DNA from: Planococcus sp. CP5-4_YE
Lineage (GTDB): Bacteria; Bacillota; Bacilli; Bacillales_A; Planococcaceae
NCBI RefSeq assembly: GCF_019042655.1
Contig: NZ_JAHPZO010000010.1
Location: 50,624-114,623 of the forward strand
Length of the DNA stretch: 64,000 nt
Direction of reading: 5' to 3'
Part shown: positions 1-8,588 of the stretch, one piece after another
Numbering within the stretch: position 1 is the stretch's first letter
Layout: each line of letters begins with the position of its first letter
Made by a program: the position numbers and the translations under genes
The notes under the pieces: model-generated
What the model saw: only the letters and a program-made list of their open reading frames with translations
Database searches by the model: none
What the model was told of the DNA's origin: nothing

Positions 1-16
1 AATTCGAAACTTTCAT
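1..16 (-). CDS. Start of an unidentified gene running off the left edge
   Basis: On the minus strand an ATG at 16-14 is preceded at a good distance by a strong ribosome site (GAAAGGAGCG). Only five codons (MKVSN) are inside the window. In B. subtilis the genes next to trpP are yhaH and hpr, but five residues do not allow an identification. Confidence 0.35.
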
Positions 17-98
17 AAGTGTAAGCGCTCCTTTCGTATCTATCTTTCTTTTCCTTTATTTCACTTAATTAAAACATGGAATGAATCGCTATTCAATA

Positions 99-134
99 AA
101 AAATGCCTTTCCCTGCAAAAGGGAAAGGCATTTA
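99..134 (-). terminator. Terminator of trpP
   Basis: Perfect 11-bp inverted repeat (103-113 and 121-131) with a 7-base loop, followed on the minus strand by a run of T. It lies just behind the trpP stop codon. Confidence 0.85.
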
Positions 135-139
135 AGGCA

Positions 140-673
140 TTAGCGAGCCTGCGTGGCTGTGGAACTTTGGAAGTTCGAGCGCTTCATGAGCCCTGTGACA
201 ATCGGGAACATGACCGCAAAGGCAACGCCATTCATGATAGTTGCCGGAACGACGACCGTTGCAAGCAGCAGCGTGAACGGAATATCGGCGCCTAGGATGA
301 AGATCGCGGCCGACAGAAAAATGGTTCCTGACAGTACTGTTCCGATAGCAGTGAGTGCAATGCCGACCGGCAACTTGGCGGCATGCTTTTTCAATAACGA
401 CACGAGCGCGAAAAAGACGAATGCGGTGACGAATTTATCGATGATATTCGGGAAAAAGCCTCCCGGAAAGCTTGAAAACAATCCGGAAATGATTCCGGTG
501 GTGACAGCGAGCAAAAAGACGCTTTTCACGTCACGGAACAGCAAGATGCCGATAAACATCATCGTCAGCATAAAGTCGGGTTTCATCCCGCCGTTAATTC
601 CTGGGATCATTACATACAATGTTGCACCGACGCTGACAAGCAGCGCCATTAACACAAGATTTTTCGTATTCAT
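140..673 (-). CDS. trpP: Tryptophan transporter TrpP
   Basis: 177-residue integral membrane protein of the TrpP (YhaG) family, thought to take up tryptophan. Several hydrophobic segments cover nearly the whole chain, with an early glycine/proline stretch (MIPGINGGMKPDF) and SSFPGGFFPN typical of the family. Start ATG is at 673 behind GAGGAGAG. The neighbouring hit and ecsAB genes match the B. subtilis order. The ribosome site is embedded in a row of regularly spaced (G/T)AG triplets that resembles a TRAP target (676-699), as known for B. subtilis trpP. It has its own terminator. Confidence 0.85.
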   Translation of the reverse strand: MNTKNLVLMALLVSVGATLYVMIPGINGGMKPDFMLTMMFIGILLFRDVKSVFLLAVTTGIISGLFSSFPGGFFPNIIDKFVTAFVFFALVSLLKKHAAKLPVGIALTAIGTVLSGTIFLSAAIFILGADIPFTLLLATVVVPATIMNGVAFAVMFPIVTGLMKRSNFQSSTATQAR

Positions 674-675
674 TT

Positions 676-699
676 CTCATCTCTCCTCAGCTCAAGCTA
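676..699 (-). promoter_or_regulatory. Candidate TRAP (MtrB) binding site over the trpP ribosome site
   Basis: Read on the minus strand from 699: TAG-N3-GAG-N2-GAG-N2-GAG-N2-GAG, ending two bases before the trpP ATG. TRAP binds (G/U)AG triplets spaced by 2-3 bases, and B. subtilis trpP is repressed this way at translation. Shine-Dalgarno sequences are themselves GAG-rich, so two of the five triplets are expected anyway; the phasing of all five is the evidence. Confidence 0.55.
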
Positions 700-776
700 G
701 TTTCTTTTTCCCGGTCGTGCCCTCGTGGCCGCCGGCGAAAAACGTATTACGATCTTATCTCGTGCAGCACAGAAAA

Positions 777-1208
777 TCAAGCCTCAGAGGCTAGCTTGGA
801 TTTCACTTGTTCAGCAAGTTCCTGAATCTTCTCTGTGGTGTACTCTTTTTCTTTGGTCATCCATTTGGCGCCGAACCCATCGCTTGCGCCGTAGCGCGGA
901 ATGAAATGAAGATGGAAATGGAAGACGCTTTGCCCAGCTTTTGGTCCATTATTGTTCAACAAATTCATACCTTCGGGTTCGAAAGTTTCTTTGATGGCGC
1001 TGGCGATCTTCGGCGCTACGCTGAACAATTGAGCAGCTTCTTCCGGCGCCATGTCGTAGACAAATTCGCGATGGGTTTTCGGGATCAGCAGCGTATGCCC
1101 TTTTGATAAAGGCATGATGTCCATAAAGGCATAGACATGCTCGTCCTCGTACACTTTGACGCTCGGGATATCCCCTGCAATGATTTTGCAAAAAATGCAA
1201 TCGCTCAT
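777..1208 (-). CDS. hit: HIT-family nucleotide-binding hydrolase
   Basis: 143-residue histidine triad protein. The catalytic HxHxH motif (FHFHLHF) has histidines at 97, 99 and 101; cysteines 4 and 7 fit the zinc site of Hint-type members. Such proteins hydrolyse nucleoside phosphoramidates or related dinucleotides; the real substrate is unknown. The reading frame is open to 1283, but ATG 1208 has the ribosome site (AAAGGATG) and gives the usual family length. Divergent to ecsA, as in B. subtilis. The last codons form a small GC hairpin followed by TTTT, a possible weak terminator. Confidence 0.9.
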   Translation of the reverse strand: MSDCIFCKIIAGDIPSVKVYEDEHVYAFMDIMPLSKGHTLLIPKTHREFVYDMAPEEAAQLFSVAPKIASAIKETFEPEGMNLLNNNGPKAGQSVFHFHLHFIPRYGASDGFGAKWMTKEKEYTTEKIQELAEQVKSKLASEA

Positions 1209-1382
1209 AAACTCATCCTTTCTGTAATGGGTTGGCCGTTCTTTTTTCAGTTTACCATATTCAGTGAGTGAGTCATTCCACATTTCAGCTTGTCCCGACC
1301 GGCTTCATGAAGCGTCCCATTTCCCGAAAGAATTCGCCACGCAGTTTTGATACAATAGTAAACGAAGAAAGAGGTGTTGTAA

Positions 1383-2132
1383 GTGGCAATATTGGAAGTA
1401 GAAAATTTAACGGGCGGCTATACGAGAAAGCCCGTGTTAAAAGACGTAAGTTTTTCGATAGAAAAAGGCGAATTGGTTGGCTTGATCGGCTTGAATGGGG
1501 CAGGGAAGAGCACGACCATCAAGCATATCATCGGCATCATGCAGCCGAAATCCGGGACAATCCGACTCAATGGGCGGACCTTCGCGGAAGACATCGACGC
1601 TTACCGTTCCGCTTTTTCCTATATTCCGGAAACGCCTGTGCTGTATGAGGAATTGACCTTGCGCGAACATCTCGAGCTGACGGCGATGGCTTATGGCCTG
1701 GAGCAGGAAGTGTTCGAGCAACGCTCTGCAGCATTATTGAAGGAATTCCGCATGGAGAAGCGGCTGAAATGGTTTCCGTCCCATTTTTCAAAAGGGATGC
1801 GCCAGAAAGTCATGATCATGAGTGCATTTCTAGTCGATCCGGATTTGTACATCATCGATGAACCTTTCGTCGGGCTCGACCCGCTTGGCATCAAATCGCT
1901 TCTCGACCAGATGGAACAGCAAAAGCGCAGCGGCGCATCGGTGCTCATGTCGACCCATATCCTGTCTACGGCAGAACGCTATTGCGACCGGATCATCCTG
2001 CTCCACAATGGTCGCGTGCGGGCAATCGGCACGATGCCCGAGCTACGCCAGGAGTTCGGCATGCCAGATGCCTCACTCGATGACCTATATATTGCGATGA
2101 CCGAGGATGACGACAATGAAGAACCTGCATGA
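1383..2132 (+). CDS. ecsA: ABC transporter ATP-binding protein EcsA
   Basis: 249-residue ATPase of the Ecs transporter, which in B. subtilis influences protein secretion, regulated intramembrane proteolysis by RasP, competence and sporulation. Walker A is GLNGAGKS near residue 36, Walker B is YIIDEP with the following F/VGLDP, and the H-loop is STHIL. The signature loop is the degenerate SKGMRQK instead of LSGGQ, normal for EcsA. GTG start at 1383, seven bases behind GAGGTG. The end overlaps ecsB, so the two are co-translated. No ecsC follows. Confidence 0.92.
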   Translation: MAILEVENLTGGYTRKPVLKDVSFSIEKGELVGLIGLNGAGKSTTIKHIIGIMQPKSGTIRLNGRTFAEDIDAYRSAFSYIPETPVLYEELTLREHLELTAMAYGLEQEVFEQRSAALLKEFRMEKRLKWFPSHFSKGMRQKVMIMSAFLVDPDLYIIDEPFVGLDPLGIKSLLDQMEQQKRSGASVLMSTHILSTAERYCDRIILLHNGRVRAIGTMPELRQEFGMPDASLDDLYIAMTEDDDNEEPA

Positions 2133-3333
2133 AGTGTGGGACAAGCGACTCCGTCGCTATACCGCTGAAGTCCAGAATTATTTAAAATTCATCGTCACCG
2201 GCCATATTGCGGTCGTCATGCTGTTCGCCATTGGGGCGGCCGGCTACGCTTACAGCGAATGGGTGCAAAATGTCCCGCCGGAATTTCCGGCAGCGCTGTT
2301 GATGGCTGTCTTGTTCGGTGCGCTATTATCCTACAGCCCGCCGGTGACTTTATTGAAGCAAGCGGACAGCGTTTACCTATTGCCGCTTGAAAGCCGGCTT
2401 GATGAATATTTGAAACCGGCACTTCGCTGGACGTATGTGTCGCAGCTGTATTTGCCGATTGTCGTCTTCGTGGTCTCCTTGCCGCTCATCAACGCCTTAT
2501 ACGGCTTGCCTTCGTCTTATTTGATTGGGTTTCCTATTTTGTTGTTGCTTGTGAAGTGGTGGAATGTCAGGAGCGAGTTTCATTGGCGAAAAGCAAGCGA
2601 TGGCCATAAGGTCTGGTTCGAGCGCGCGGTCCGGTTTCTGCTCGTTGGCGGGTTTGCCTGGTCATATATCGACGGCTGGATTCTCATTGCAGCAGTCTTT
2701 TTGTTCGCGATGATTTTCTATGGCAAATGGCTCGAGCGCCGCGCTGCGGGAAAAGCATTCCCATATGGGCATTTCATCGAATTGGAAGAAAACCGCATGC
2801 TGCGTTTTTACCAGTTCGCCAATTATTTCACCGACGTTCCGCATTTGAAAGGGAAGGTGAGGGAACGCAGATGGCTCAACCCTATTTATCGGCTGATCAA
2901 GAGCAAGGCTTCCAATGCCCATTTGTATTTGGTGAGCCGTACGTTCATTCGTTCCGATGAATTGTTCTTTCTATGGGTGCGTTTGACGCTGATTATCCTG
3001 GCCGGCGCTTGGCTCATCCCGTTCCAAATTGCCATTGCTTTATTTGCTGGGGCATTGGCGTTCGCTTCAACGATCCAATTATGGCAAGGCCTGAATCAGT
3101 CCCAGCATTTCCGCATGGACCAATTATTCCCGCTGAGCACGCATAGCCGCGAAAAAGCAGTATGGAATTGGGTGCTCGCGGTCCAGTTGATTCAGGCTGC
3201 AGCGGCATTGGTCTTGTTGCTGGCACTCGAACAGTTTGCAACAGCGCTAATTGTTACAGCAGTCATAGCTGTTGTTTCGTTTGTGACGCTTGCAGGCGCC
3301 AGAAGAAAGTCAGCACAGCTCAACAACCGATAA
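2116..3333 (+). CDS. ecsB: ABC transporter permease EcsB
   Basis: About 405 residues with many hydrophobic segments, the membrane partner of EcsA. I chose ATG 2116 (MKNLHEVW) because GAGG at 2103-2106 lies at a normal distance; an in-frame ATG at 2107 directly abuts that GAGG. Either start overlaps the end of ecsA. The N-terminal RLRRYTAEVQNYLKF and the alternation of charged loops and hydrophobic helices fit the family. The exported substrate is not known. A strong terminator follows. Confidence 0.9.
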   Translation: MKNLHEVWDKRLRRYTAEVQNYLKFIVTGHIAVVMLFAIGAAGYAYSEWVQNVPPEFPAALLMAVLFGALLSYSPPVTLLKQADSVYLLPLESRLDEYLKPALRWTYVSQLYLPIVVFVVSLPLINALYGLPSSYLIGFPILLLLVKWWNVRSEFHWRKASDGHKVWFERAVRFLLVGGFAWSYIDGWILIAAVFLFAMIFYGKWLERRAAGKAFPYGHFIELEENRMLRFYQFANYFTDVPHLKGKVRERRWLNPIYRLIKSKASNAHLYLVSRTFIRSDELFFLWVRLTLIILAGAWLIPFQIAIALFAGALAFASTIQLWQGLNQSQHFRMDQLFPLSTHSREKAVWNWVLAVQLIQAAAALVLLLALEQFATALIVTAVIAVVSFVTLAGARRKSAQLNNR

Positions 3334-3341
3334 TCATCATA

Positions 3342-3381
3342 AAAAGGGCTGGAGAAAATAAAAATTTTCTCCAGCCCTTTT
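3342..3381. terminator. Bidirectional terminator between ecsB and yhaA
   Basis: Near-perfect 18-bp inverted repeat with a 4-base A loop, A-rich on the left and T-rich on the right, between convergent genes. Confidence 0.9.
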
Positions 3382-3391
3382 GCTATGTCGT

Positions 3392-4558
3392 TTATTCGTG
3401 GCAAGTGACAGCAGCTTTGCCAAGCGTTTTCGCAGCGATCAGCATCGCTTCTTCTTTGAAATCGAATTTCGGGTGGTGGTGGGGATAAACTTCACCGTCC
3501 GGCATCGCGCCTGTGAAGAAGAACGTGCCCGGAATCTCTTCGAGGTAATAGGCGAAATCCTCGCCGCCCATTTGCGGCGGACAATTGAAAACTTCCTGAA
3601 CCCCCGGCACATCTTCGGCAAGGTCTCTCAGGAATTCGGTTTCCTGTCCGTGAGTGACAACCGGCGGATAGCCCCGATGGAATTTAAAGTCGATGTCGCT
3701 ATTGGTCGCGATAGCCGTGCCTTTAGCGACGCGCTCCATTTCCTGCTCCATAAGGGTGCGCGTTTCTTCGGTGAAGGATCTGACTGTTCCGTTCAGTTTC
3801 GATTGATCGGCGATGATATTGAACGGGTTCTCTGCAATGAATGATGCGATTGTCAAAACTGCGGAATCGAGTGGGTCCACACGGCGTGCGACAAGCTGCT
3901 GCAGGCTGGTTACGAGCTGTGCGCCTGTTACGACGGCATCGACGGTTTCATGGGGCATCGCGCCGTGGCCGCCGCGCCCTTGGACAGTGATTTCAAAACG
4001 ATCCGCCGCTGCCATGATTGGGCCAGTCCGGTAATCAATCCGCCCGAATGGCGTCGTCGACCAAAGATGGGTGCCGAAGATGACATCGACGCCGTCAAGC
4101 GCCCCGTCTTCGATCATCGGTTTTGCGCCGCCTGGGGCTAGCTCTTCTGCGTGCTGGTGAATGAGTACATACGTGCCAGGAAGTTCATCGCGCAAGCCGT
4201 GGAGGATTTTGCCGAGAACGAGTAAAGTCGCCGTGTGGCCATCATGGCCGCAAGCATGGACCACGTTTGGCACGGTCGATTTATAGCTGATTTCTTTCTG
4301 GTCTTGGATCGGCAGGGCATCGAAATCGGCGCGCAAGGCGACTGTCTTGCCTGGCTTACCGCCGCGGATAGTCGCGATGACGCCATTGCCTCCGACTCCA
4401 TGACGGATATCGACACCGAGAACTTCATAGAAGTCACGGATGTACTTAGCCGTTTTGGTTTCATGGAATGATGGCTCCGGGTTCATGTGCAAGTGACGGC
4501 GGATTTCCACCATTTCAGGGTAAGCATTATCGAGTTCAGCAAAGATCTTTTCAATCAT
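3392..4558 (-). CDS. yhaA: M20-family N-acyl amino acid amidohydrolase YhaA
   Basis: 388-residue metal-dependent amidohydrolase of peptidase family M20D (hippurate hydrolase/IAA-amino acid hydrolase type). HACGHDGHT near residue 100 and EE (HAEE) near residue 135 supply metal ligands and the catalytic acid; a later GHGAMPHE loop belongs to the dimerisation domain and MGGEDFAYY near the C-terminus is typical. It cleaves N-acyl groups from amino acids; the substrate cannot be read from sequence. ATG 4558 is preceded by AGGAAGGAT. Gene order ecs-yhaA as in B. subtilis. Confidence 0.88.
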   Translation of the reverse strand: MIEKIFAELDNAYPEMVEIRRHLHMNPEPSFHETKTAKYIRDFYEVLGVDIRHGVGGNGVIATIRGGKPGKTVALRADFDALPIQDQKEISYKSTVPNVVHACGHDGHTATLLVLGKILHGLRDELPGTYVLIHQHAEELAPGGAKPMIEDGALDGVDVIFGTHLWSTTPFGRIDYRTGPIMAAADRFEITVQGRGGHGAMPHETVDAVVTGAQLVTSLQQLVARRVDPLDSAVLTIASFIAENPFNIIADQSKLNGTVRSFTEETRTLMEQEMERVAKGTAIATNSDIDFKFHRGYPPVVTHGQETEFLRDLAEDVPGVQEVFNCPPQMGGEDFAYYLEEIPGTFFFTGAMPDGEVYPHHHPKFDFKEEAMLIAAKTLGKAAVTCHE

Positions 4559-4606
4559 TGGATCATATCCTTCCTAATTTTCTGCATTTTCTCTAGTTTA
4601 ACATAG

Positions 4607-4637
4607 CAAAAAACAGAACGGGGGAGCCCCGTTCTGT
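4607..4637 (-). terminator. Terminator of the cation antiporter gene
   Basis: 11-bp inverted repeat (4613-4623 and 4627-4637) with GAG loop, followed on the minus strand by a T run; it touches the stop codon. Confidence 0.85.
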
Positions 4638-5635
4638 CAGTAAGTGAAATTCAGATATGATGCGATAAAGTATAATGCCAATACGAGTATCGACGGGATA
4701 CTATAGGCAAACGTAGATTTAGTATTGCTTCTGAAGAGTGAAAAGAGCGTCAAGACACTCATGATAAGAACAGCGACAGCCATAATCATATTGGCTCCCG
4801 ATACTTCGGCGAGAATAGATCCTTCTGTATAAACAGGATCGGACAATGCCAAGATGACCATATTGAAAATATTACTGCCAAGAATGGCGCCGACCGCCAT
4901 ATTGACGTTCGATAGGCGCAATGCCACGAACACAGAGATGGCTTCGGGCAATGATGTAGCAGCTGCGACGAGGAAACTGCCGACAAAGCTAGAACCGATT
5001 CCTGTCACGACAGCAATTTCATCCCCGGTGATCGACAACGCTGTTCCGGCTGCCATAATGATCAAAGCAAAAATCACAAATCGTATGCCAGCATGCTTCG
5101 GGGATAAATGAGCGCTAGGATTCTTGGGCGCTTTCGCATCGGGCGGCTCTTCGTCCAGCTCGATGGTGTCTAAGTTCGGCAGCTTATTGATGACAAACAT
5201 GCCGATGACATATGCCAGGCCAATTGCCAGTGCATCAAGACCAATGCCTAAGACGGTTACATCCGTGCGGATCCACAATGCCAAAATCAAGAGCACTGTC
5301 AAGAAAATACCGAGCATGGAAGAATAAGTATGATCTTTTGACACGCGGTCAAGAAGACGGCGTTTGTTCAGCATCAAGTCGAATCCTGCCAGTATGAATA
5401 AATTGAATAAGTTCGAACCGACCATATTGCCGACTGCGATATCTGCATTGCCGATTGCGGCAGCAGAAAAACTTGTGGAAATCTCGGGGAGCGATGTGGC
5501 GCCGGCAAGTAAAAGTGTACCGACCATCATGCCGCCCATTGCTGATTTTTCACTGATGACATCCGCATACTGGGACAATTTAATGGCGGCGAATACGGTG
5601 ACAGCTGCCGCTAATAGAAAATAAATGAATACCAA
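4637..5635 (-). CDS. Sodium/calcium exchanger-family cation antiporter
   Basis: 332 residues with the two inverted halves of the CaCA superfamily. The first half carries GATSLPE and GNMVGSNLFN, the second AATSLPE and GAILGSNIFN, the paired alpha-repeats that bind the cation. About ten hydrophobic segments; an acidic linker (ELDEEPPDAKAP) sits near the middle. Probably exchanges Ca2+ or Na+ against H+ at the membrane. The TTG start at 5635 is supported by GGAGG eight bases upstream and no better ATG. Monocistronic with its own terminator. Confidence 0.85.
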   Translation of the reverse strand: MVFIYFLLAAAVTVFAAIKLSQYADVISEKSAMGGMMVGTLLLAGATSLPEISTSFSAAAIGNADIAVGNMVGSNLFNLFILAGFDLMLNKRRLLDRVSKDHTYSSMLGIFLTVLLILALWIRTDVTVLGIGLDALAIGLAYVIGMFVINKLPNLDTIELDEEPPDAKAPKNPSAHLSPKHAGIRFVIFALIIMAAGTALSITGDEIAVVTGIGSSFVGSFLVAAATSLPEAISVFVALRLSNVNMAVGAILGSNIFNMVILALSDPVYTEGSILAEVSGANMIMAVAVLIMSVLTLFSLFRSNTKSTFAYSIPSILVLALYFIASYLNFTY

Positions 5636-5673
5636 TAGAAATTCCTCCTAAATAGGTTTCTTCTATTATACAT

Positions 5674-5700
5674 AAAAAACAGCCGGGCTAGCCGGCCGTT
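5674..5700 (-). terminator. Terminator of hmoB
   Basis: GC-rich hairpin (about 10 bp with one mismatch) followed on the minus strand by TTTTTT, directly behind the hmoB stop. Confidence 0.75.
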
Positions 5701-5702
5701 GA

Positions 5703-6218
5703 TTACTCGTCTTCTTCGGGTTTTGCTTTATACATGGTGACATAAGAATTACCGGAAAAGATATTGGCGCGCGGTTTTTCAACTTCTTGCTGCGGTTTTT
5801 CTGCATGGGCTTTAGCGAAAGCTTGTGATTCTTTCCATTTTTCATAGAATGCCGGTGATTCCCATTCGGTCAAGACGACATACGTGTCTGAATCGAGCGG
5901 CCGCAAGACGCGAAAAGCGACATATCCGGGTTCATTTTCGATGGCGCCGGCGCGATTCTTGAAGCGGTGTTCAAAAACAGGCCGCCCTTCGTCGGCAACG
6001 GGGATGTTATTCATGACAAAAAATCCCTTTTCGCGGAATTCGCCGGTGCCGTCGACCACTTCGTAGCGGCGCGGCGTTTGGAAGGCGGATTTGCCTTCGG
6101 TTTCGTGCAATAGCAAAGTCGTGTTTTCGCCTTGCATCAACACCATCGTTTCATCTGCATGCTTTTCACGCATTTTTTTCATAAAATCATAAGTGCCTGT
6201 CGTCATATAAACATTCAT
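5703..6218 (-). CDS. hmoB: Heme-degrading monooxygenase HmoB
   Basis: 171-residue protein resembling B. subtilis HmoB (YhgC), which opens the heme ring and frees iron. The C-terminal half (about residues 65-155) is an ABM/antibiotic-biosynthesis-monooxygenase ferredoxin-like fold: FFVMNNIPV, FEHRFKNRAG, GYVAFRVLRPL, TYVVLTEWES and the final helix with AHAE. Start ATG 6218 lies behind AGGAGG. It is divergent from hemE, so heme breakdown and synthesis share one intergenic region, as in B. subtilis. Confidence 0.85.
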   Translation of the reverse strand: MNVYMTTGTYDFMKKMREKHADETMVLMQGENTTLLLHETEGKSAFQTPRRYEVVDGTGEFREKGFFVMNNIPVADEGRPVFEHRFKNRAGAIENEPGYVAFRVLRPLDSDTYVVLTEWESPAFYEKWKESQAFAKAHAEKPQQEVEKPRANIFSGNSYVTMYKAKPEEDE

Positions 6219-6438
6219 TGAAAAAGCCTCCTAGTGATCGAATCCATTTTGAATTGCTACCTCACTTTTCCCTAAAATCGGATGCTTGAAACGGAAGGTG
6301 TCAAATCCGTGAAGGCATTCGGGTCTAATTTATGACAATTGCGCCTGGATTCTATACAATAAGGGACGGAGAGTCTATAGTATAGACGGATAATGAAGGA
6401 TAAACTATAGCCGCAAAGACTGAAGGGATGACTAATTC

Positions 6439-7482
6439 ATGACTTTTAATGATACGTACCTGCGCGCAGCGCGTGGAGAGAAAACCGACCATGTACCGGT
6501 ATGGTATATGCGCCAGGCTGGGCGTTCACAGCCGGAATACCGCAAGATCAAAGAGAAATATTCATTGGAGGAAATTACGCACCAGCCGGAACTTTGCGCT
6601 TACGTCACGAAACTGCCGGTCGACCAATACGGCGTCGACGCAGCGATTCTTTACAAAGACATCGTGACACCGCTTCCAGCAATCGGGGTGGACGTCAAGA
6701 TCAAAGGCGGCGTCGGGCCGGTCATCAGTAACCCGATCCGTACAAAAGCGGATATCGACCGCCTCGGCGAAATCAATCCAGAACAGGATGTCGACTATGT
6801 CCTAAAAACAATTAAATTGCTGACAGAAGAGCAATTGAACGTGCCGCTTATCGGCTTTTCCGGGGCACCATTCACTTTGGCGAGCTATATGATCGAAGGG
6901 GGCCCTTCGAAGAGCTACAACAAAACAAAAGCGATGATGGTATCAGAACCGGAAATGTGGTTTGCGCTCATGGATAAACTGGCGGATACGATTATTCCAT
7001 ATGTAAAAGCACAGATCCATGCAGGGGCGAAAGCGATCCAGATTTTCGACTCGTGGGTCGGCGCATTGAATGTGGAAGATTACCGCATCTTTATCAAACC
7101 GGTCATGGATCGTATCTTCAAGGAAATCGGCGAAGAAGGCGTACCGATGACAATATTCGGTGTCGGCGCAAGCCATCTGGCGAACGAATGGCATGAACTG
7201 CCGGTGGATGTCGTAGGACTGGATTGGCGTTTGCCGATCACCGAAGCGCGCGAAAGAGGCTTGACGAAAGCCTTAATGGGGAACTTCGACCCTTCTTATT
7301 TGCTGGCGGATTGGTCTGTCATCGAAGAACGCACAAAAAAAATCTTGGATATGGGCATGCAAAATGATGGCTATATCTTCAATCTTGGGCACGGGGTCTT
7401 CCCGGAAGTGCAGCCGGACACGCTGAAGCGTTTGACGGCATTTGTCCATGAGTACAGTGCAGCACACAAACAACAGAACTAA
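6439..7482 (+). CDS. hemE: Uroporphyrinogen decarboxylase HemE
   Basis: 347 residues, normal length. Converts uroporphyrinogen III to coproporphyrinogen III by removing four carboxyl groups. The N-terminal family signature [16 protein letters not shown] with catalytic arginines is complete, as are [18 protein letters not shown], the aspartate-bearing FDSWVGALN and the C-terminal [10 protein letters not shown]. First gene of hemEH; 24 bases separate it from hemH. Upstream are ATG-proximal AAGGGATG and a weak TACAAT -10 candidate near 6353. Confidence 0.96.
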   Translation: MTFNDTYLRAARGEKTDHVPVWYMRQAGRSQPEYRKIKEKYSLEEITHQPELCAYVTKLPVDQYGVDAAILYKDIVTPLPAIGVDVKIKGGVGPVISNPIRTKADIDRLGEINPEQDVDYVLKTIKLLTEEQLNVPLIGFSGAPFTLASYMIEGGPSKSYNKTKAMMVSEPEMWFALMDKLADTIIPYVKAQIHAGAKAIQIFDSWVGALNVEDYRIFIKPVMDRIFKEIGEEGVPMTIFGVGASHLANEWHELPVDVVGLDWRLPITEARERGLTKALMGNFDPSYLLADWSVIEERTKKILDMGMQNDGYIFNLGHGVFPEVQPDTLKRLTAFVHEYSAAHKQQN

Positions 7483-7506
7483 CAAATTTTTGACGAGGTG
7501 ATTGTG

Positions 7507-8436
7507 ATGAAAAAGACAATGGGATTATTGGTAATGGCGTATGGCACGCCGTATTCTGAAGATGACATCGAGCGCTACTACACGCATATCCGCCGCGGCC
7601 GCAAGCCGAGCGAGGAAGCGTTGCAGGATTTGAAAGACCGCTACAAGGCGATCGGCGGCATTTCACCACTGGCTAGAATCACGGAAGACCAAGCGAATGG
7701 CTTGTGTAACCGTTTGAACGAATTGCAAGATGACATCGAGTTCAAAATGTACCTCGGCTTGAAGCATATCGAGCCATTCGTGGAAGATGGAGTGGAAGAG
7801 ATGAAAAAAGACGGCATCGAAGAAGCGATTTCAATCGTTCTTGCGCCGCATTTCTCAACATTCTCCGTTAAATCCTACAACGGCCGTGCAAAAGAAACAG
7901 CCGACAAGCTAGGCATCAAGCTGACTTCAGTAGAAAGCTGGTACACAGAGCCGAAATTCATCCAATTCTGGAGCGAAAAAGTAAGCGCGGCATTTGCTGA
8001 AATGTCAGAACAAGAGCGCGCCAAATCTTGCCTGATCGTCTCTGCGCACTCATTGCCGGAGAAAATCATTGCAAATGGCGACCCGTACCCGGATCAATTG
8101 AAAGAAACAGCAGATTTGATCGCTCAAGCGGCAGGCGTTGAAAACTATGAAATCGGCTGGCAAAGCGCCGGACAGACGCCGGAACCGTGGATCGGGCCGG
8201 ATGTCCAGGATTTGACGCACGACTTGCATAAAGAAAAAGGCTATACCTCCTTCGTCTACACGCCAGTAGGCTTTATTACAGACCATTTGGAAGTCTTGTA
8301 CGATAACGACTACGAATGCAAAATCGTCTGCGACGAAATCGGCGCAACTTACCGCCGTCCGGAAATGCCGAACGTCGATCCATTGTTTATCGATGGTATG
8401 GCCAATGTCGTCTTGAATAAATTAAACGAAAACTGA
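7507..8436 (+). CDS. hemH: Ferrochelatase HemH (coproporphyrin ferrochelatase, CpfC type)
   Basis: 309 residues of the Gram-positive ferrochelatase type, which inserts iron into coproporphyrin [28 protein letters not shown] is family N-terminus; [12 protein letters not shown] carries the catalytic histidine near residue 182 and [14 protein letters not shown] the conserved glutamate. ATG 7507 fits GAGGTG at 7495-7500 better than the GTG codons before it. In B. subtilis hemY follows in the operon; here the operon ends after hemH with a terminator. Confidence 0.95.
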   Translation: MKKTMGLLVMAYGTPYSEDDIERYYTHIRRGRKPSEEALQDLKDRYKAIGGISPLARITEDQANGLCNRLNELQDDIEFKMYLGLKHIEPFVEDGVEEMKKDGIEEAISIVLAPHFSTFSVKSYNGRAKETADKLGIKLTSVESWYTEPKFIQFWSEKVSAAFAEMSEQERAKSCLIVSAHSLPEKIIANGDPYPDQLKETADLIAQAAGVENYEIGWQSAGQTPEPWIGPDVQDLTHDLHKEKGYTSFVYTPVGFITDHLEVLYDNDYECKIVCDEIGATYRRPEMPNVDPLFIDGMANVVLNKLNEN

Positions 8437-8486
8437 TCCTGGCGAAACCGCCTAGGATGTAAGCTTTTAAGCAATAAACCGTTAAT

Positions 8487-8522
8487 AAAACGCCGCTCGG
8501 CAGTCAACTGCGGCGGCGTTTT
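8487..8522 (+). terminator. Terminator of hemEH
   Basis: AAAACGCCGC at 8487-8496 pairs with GCGGCGTTTT at 8513-8522; the loop can fold a second small stem. Confidence 0.75.
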
Positions 8523-8532
8523 ATCAATGAAT

Positions 8533-8569
8533 GGGCAGAAATTGCGGCAAGCAGGAGCAATTTCTGCCC
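8533..8569 (+). repeat. Perfect 13-bp inverted repeat in the leader of the lipoprotein gene
   Basis: GGGCAGAAATTGC (8533-8545) and its exact complement (8557-8569) flank an 11-base loop containing AGGA. There is no T run, so it is not an ordinary terminator. It ends six bases before the GAGGAGG ribosome site of the next gene, where it could act as a protein- or mRNA-level control element. Part of the arm recurs in the leader of yvlB (27882-27901). Confidence 0.7.
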
Positions 8570-8588
8570 AGCACGAGGAGGAAATCAC

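Noticed and set aside
153..794. Long plus-strand reading frame opposite trpP
   Set aside because: It is antisense to a clear membrane-protein gene, has no ribosome site and resembles nothing.
6355..6420. Possible Fur or PerR box between hmoB and hemE (CTATAG repeats, GGATAATGAAGGATAA)
   Set aside because: Too few matches to either consensus; not strong enough to list as a site.
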